Positions 61,850-64,000 of a DNA stretch of 64,000 bases are shown here, one piece after another. Under the pieces are notes generated by a model that worked only from the letters and a program-made list of their open reading frames with translations, had not been told where the DNA came from and ran no database searches. Origin of the DNA: Cytospora piceicola (Eukaryota; Ascomycota; Sordariomycetes; Diaporthales; Cytosporaceae); assembly GCA_023375675.1 (NCBI GenBank), contig JALQBC010000001.1:496001-560000 (forward strand). The letters are read 5' to 3'. Position numbers and translations under genes: made by a program. Each line of letters starts with the position of its first letter. The stretch's first letter is position 1.

Positions 61850-63780
61850 AAAGATCGTATATCTAAAAGCCCCGGTATTATAACAGGCACTAAAAGTATA
61901 ACCGGTTAAAAAACTGCGCGCTTCGGTATAAGTATACGTATAACTATAACCTTTATATAGCAACACTTAAAACAGTATATTAAAGTTTAAAACGAAACCT
62001 TTTTATTCTATTATACCGTAATACGTTCTAACGCTACTATAATAACGATAATACTTAAAAAAACGTAGTTTAAATAAAGAAATATAGCTATATTCGATAT
62101 AACGGAAATCGTCTAAATAAAACAGATATCTTTTATAATAAATACCGTCGTCTAGTAGTTTCGAAGTAAATAGTTTTATATTAAAGTTATATATATCGAC
62201 GTTTTTAACTATTATATATCTATTATTCGAAGGTTTTTCTTCGTCGGTAAGTTAGTCGTCTTTTAAGCTTATCTACTTACTAATATCGTCCGGTAGTTCG
62301 TCTGTTATAATAAATATTATTTCTTCGTTAACCGGATAGTAACCGTCTTATATTAACTTCTCTTCGCAGGCGGTATTATATTAAAAAATACTGTCGTTTA
62401 CGTTAAAAAGTTAAACGTCTTTTACTATTATATTACCTTTATTATTTTAATAAATAAAACGTCGAAAGATCTTAAACTAATTATAACGTTCTTATAAGTA
62501 ACGTCGTTTAAAAAGACCTTAGTCTATAGTATTAGTTAGTAGCCGTAGCGTTAGCTTAAGTAATAGCAGGTTATAAGTAGCCCGCTATTAGTCTTAAACA
62601 GCTTTCCGCGTTTCGATTAGCTATTTTTACTACTTAAGTAATAACTTTTAATAATCGCTTAAACTAAGCTATAAAGGCTATTTTAATACCTAAGCTTAAG
62701 ATAAAGCTCGTTTAAACCGTTAAAAGTTAAAACAGTTAAATAATAAAACCGGTTATTAAAAGCCGGCCTCTTATAGCCGAAAACAAATAAGTTAAGCCTA
62801 ATATCGTAGTAACTTAAATCGACGTCTGTTTATAACAGGCTATCGTAGCCTTATATAGATAAGCGCGGCCTTTTTTTTAAGTATATACTAAGTCTTTTAC
62901 TTAGCCTTAAGCTTACGTTTAAAGTTTCGGGAGTTAACACTATACTTAAAATAATTAAAGTAACAGGCGACTATCTGTTTATCGATTCGGTCTTATATAT
63001 TTCGAATAATAAAACTATTTAGCTATTTAGCTAAAACGGTAAAACGACAGATATACTAAATAAAGTCTAGAATATTCCTATTATTTCGGGTATTACGTCG
63101 TATATATTAAAAGCTATTTAAAATTCCGTTAGCTATATTATAAAGTATACTAAAGTCTGTAATAAAATACTCTTTCTACTTTATTTATATATCGGAATAA
63201 ATAGTTAAATTAAATCTTTCTTTATCTAATAAAGTATTTTAAAACTATAAATAAACAGATTTAGTAAAATAAGTAAAGAGATTTTAATATAAGGTTTATC
63301 GTTAAGTTTTAATATTAACGATATATATATAATAACGTTAAATAAACACTAATAAGTCTTTTTATACTATTACTTTATTATCTATATAGAATACTTCTAT
63401 AAGCTTTTCGGTATTATTTTAGCTAATATATAGTTTAAATCTTCCGAAAGTATTTTCCTTAAACTTTTAGGTAAATAACAGGTTTATAAATAGTTAAAGA
63501 ACGTTAATCGATAGTTTATACTTATAGTTATATATATCTCGGCCTTCGTTTCGGTTAAAATAACGACTAAGTAGGCTTCCGCCTTAGTTATAATTATAAA
63601 TAAAGTCGTTATCGTTTAAGCTATCGTTTAAGTCGTCGTTAAAGTCTTTACCGCTATTAGCTATATAATATATATAGTCTTTAGTAAGTTATATATTACT
63701 TCCTCGAGTAACGTAACTATATTAACGAGAATTCTTAAAGCGAGCTGCCGGTTTATAAGCAGTATAGTAAAAATTAAAAA
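61850..63780 (-). pseudogene. Probable Gag of the Ty3/gypsy element
   Basis: Minus-strand frame from about 63660 reads SGKDFNDDLNDSLNDNDF, then FKENTFGRFKLYISQNN, DKERFNLTIYSDMQ and RRNTRNNRNILDFIQYICR, ending in a Cys/His-rich patch near 61980-61870 (YKGYSYTYTYTEARSFLTGY, where Tyr may stand for Cys or His after RIP) that could be a zinc-knuckle nucleic-acid-binding region. Gag forms the retrotransposon particle. The call rests mainly on position before RT; sequence support is moderate. 63781-64000 has no clear frame. Confidence 0.4.
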
Positions 63781-64000
63781 AATTACTTAGTAATATATAA
63801 AATAACGGTACTTATAAACCTATCCTTTACTTATATAGTCGGAACGCCTTAGTATTTTTTAATATAAAGATTATAACGTTAATATAACGTTCCTTTTTAA
63901 AACTACCCGATAGGTTTACTTATATTAAAGTAATTTCCGGTCGGTTAAATATATTAGTTTAAGCGGCCTATAAAACTAAATCCCTTTTTTATAGTAGTAT

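Larger units (their letters stand above)
58300..64000 (-). mobile_element. Ty3/gypsy LTR retrotransposon, 5' end outside the window
   Basis: Minus-strand order is Gag-like, reverse transcriptase, RNase H, integrase, which is the Ty3/gypsy order (in Ty1/copia the integrase comes first). All parts are broken by RIP stops. The LTRs were not identified. The element may have inserted next to, or into, the sequence that interrupted block E. Confidence 0.8.

Noticed and set aside
1..64000. Organellar or AT-rich bacterial genome
   Set aside because: CG is retained, CA and TG are lost, there are no tRNA or rRNA genes, and gypsy polymerase with RIP-type stops is present.
1..64000. Centromere core
   Set aside because: RIPed transposon blocks are common at fungal centromeres, but nothing in the sequence alone shows centromere function; it would need CenH3 ChIP data.

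Overview
The window looks like a heavily decayed transposon block from a filamentous ascomycete fungus (Pezizomycotina). The main evidence is base composition. CA and TG dinucleotides are almost gone (bases 3001-3060 contain neither), TA is in large excess and CG is retained. That is the mark of repeat-induced point mutation (RIP), which turns CpA into TpA on either strand. Former CAA, CAG and TGG codons now read TAA or TAG, so almost no open frame survives. Genes can be followed only by reading such stops as Gln or Trp; all protein readings below use that convention. The two short open frames that do survive (15279-15473 and 25954-26205) are shadows, not genes.

Layout. Five related blocks lie end to end, each junction marked by TTAA. 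D (1-1749) is the right arm of a C-type unit. A (1754-19488) is a complete 17.7 kb element read backwards. C (19493-35940) is a complete 16.4 kb relative. B (35945-53731) is a second complete 17.8 kb element, in the opposite orientation to A. E (53736 to about 54757) is the left arm of another C-type unit. A and B carry 147-148 bp terminal inverted repeats that begin CC or CCCC directly next to TTAA. D matches the right end of C, E matches the left end of C, and A matches the reverse complement of B. The pattern therefore repeats every 34.2 kb. From about 54757 to the end lies other material: an unassigned segment, then a Ty3/gypsy LTR retrotransposon on the minus strand with recognisable integrase, RNase H, reverse transcriptase and a probable Gag.

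Gene content of the A/B/C family. In B orientation the order is TIR, orf1 (minus), orf2, orf3 and orf4 (plus), orf5 to orf9 (minus), TIR. This gives a divergent promoter region between orf1 and orf2 and a convergent point between orf4 and orf5. Reading frames agree between the near-identical copies A/B and, at protein level only, with the older relative C, so these were real genes before RIP. I recognise none of the nine products and assign no functions; orf numbers are local labels. Gene limits are approximate unless a stop codon is named.

The possible new system is this nine-gene, TTAA-flanked, long-TIR element family. TTAA targets and termini beginning CCC recall piggyBac-type DNA transposons. 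Size, gene number and TIR length do not fit ordinary piggyBac elements, and I could not identify a transposase.
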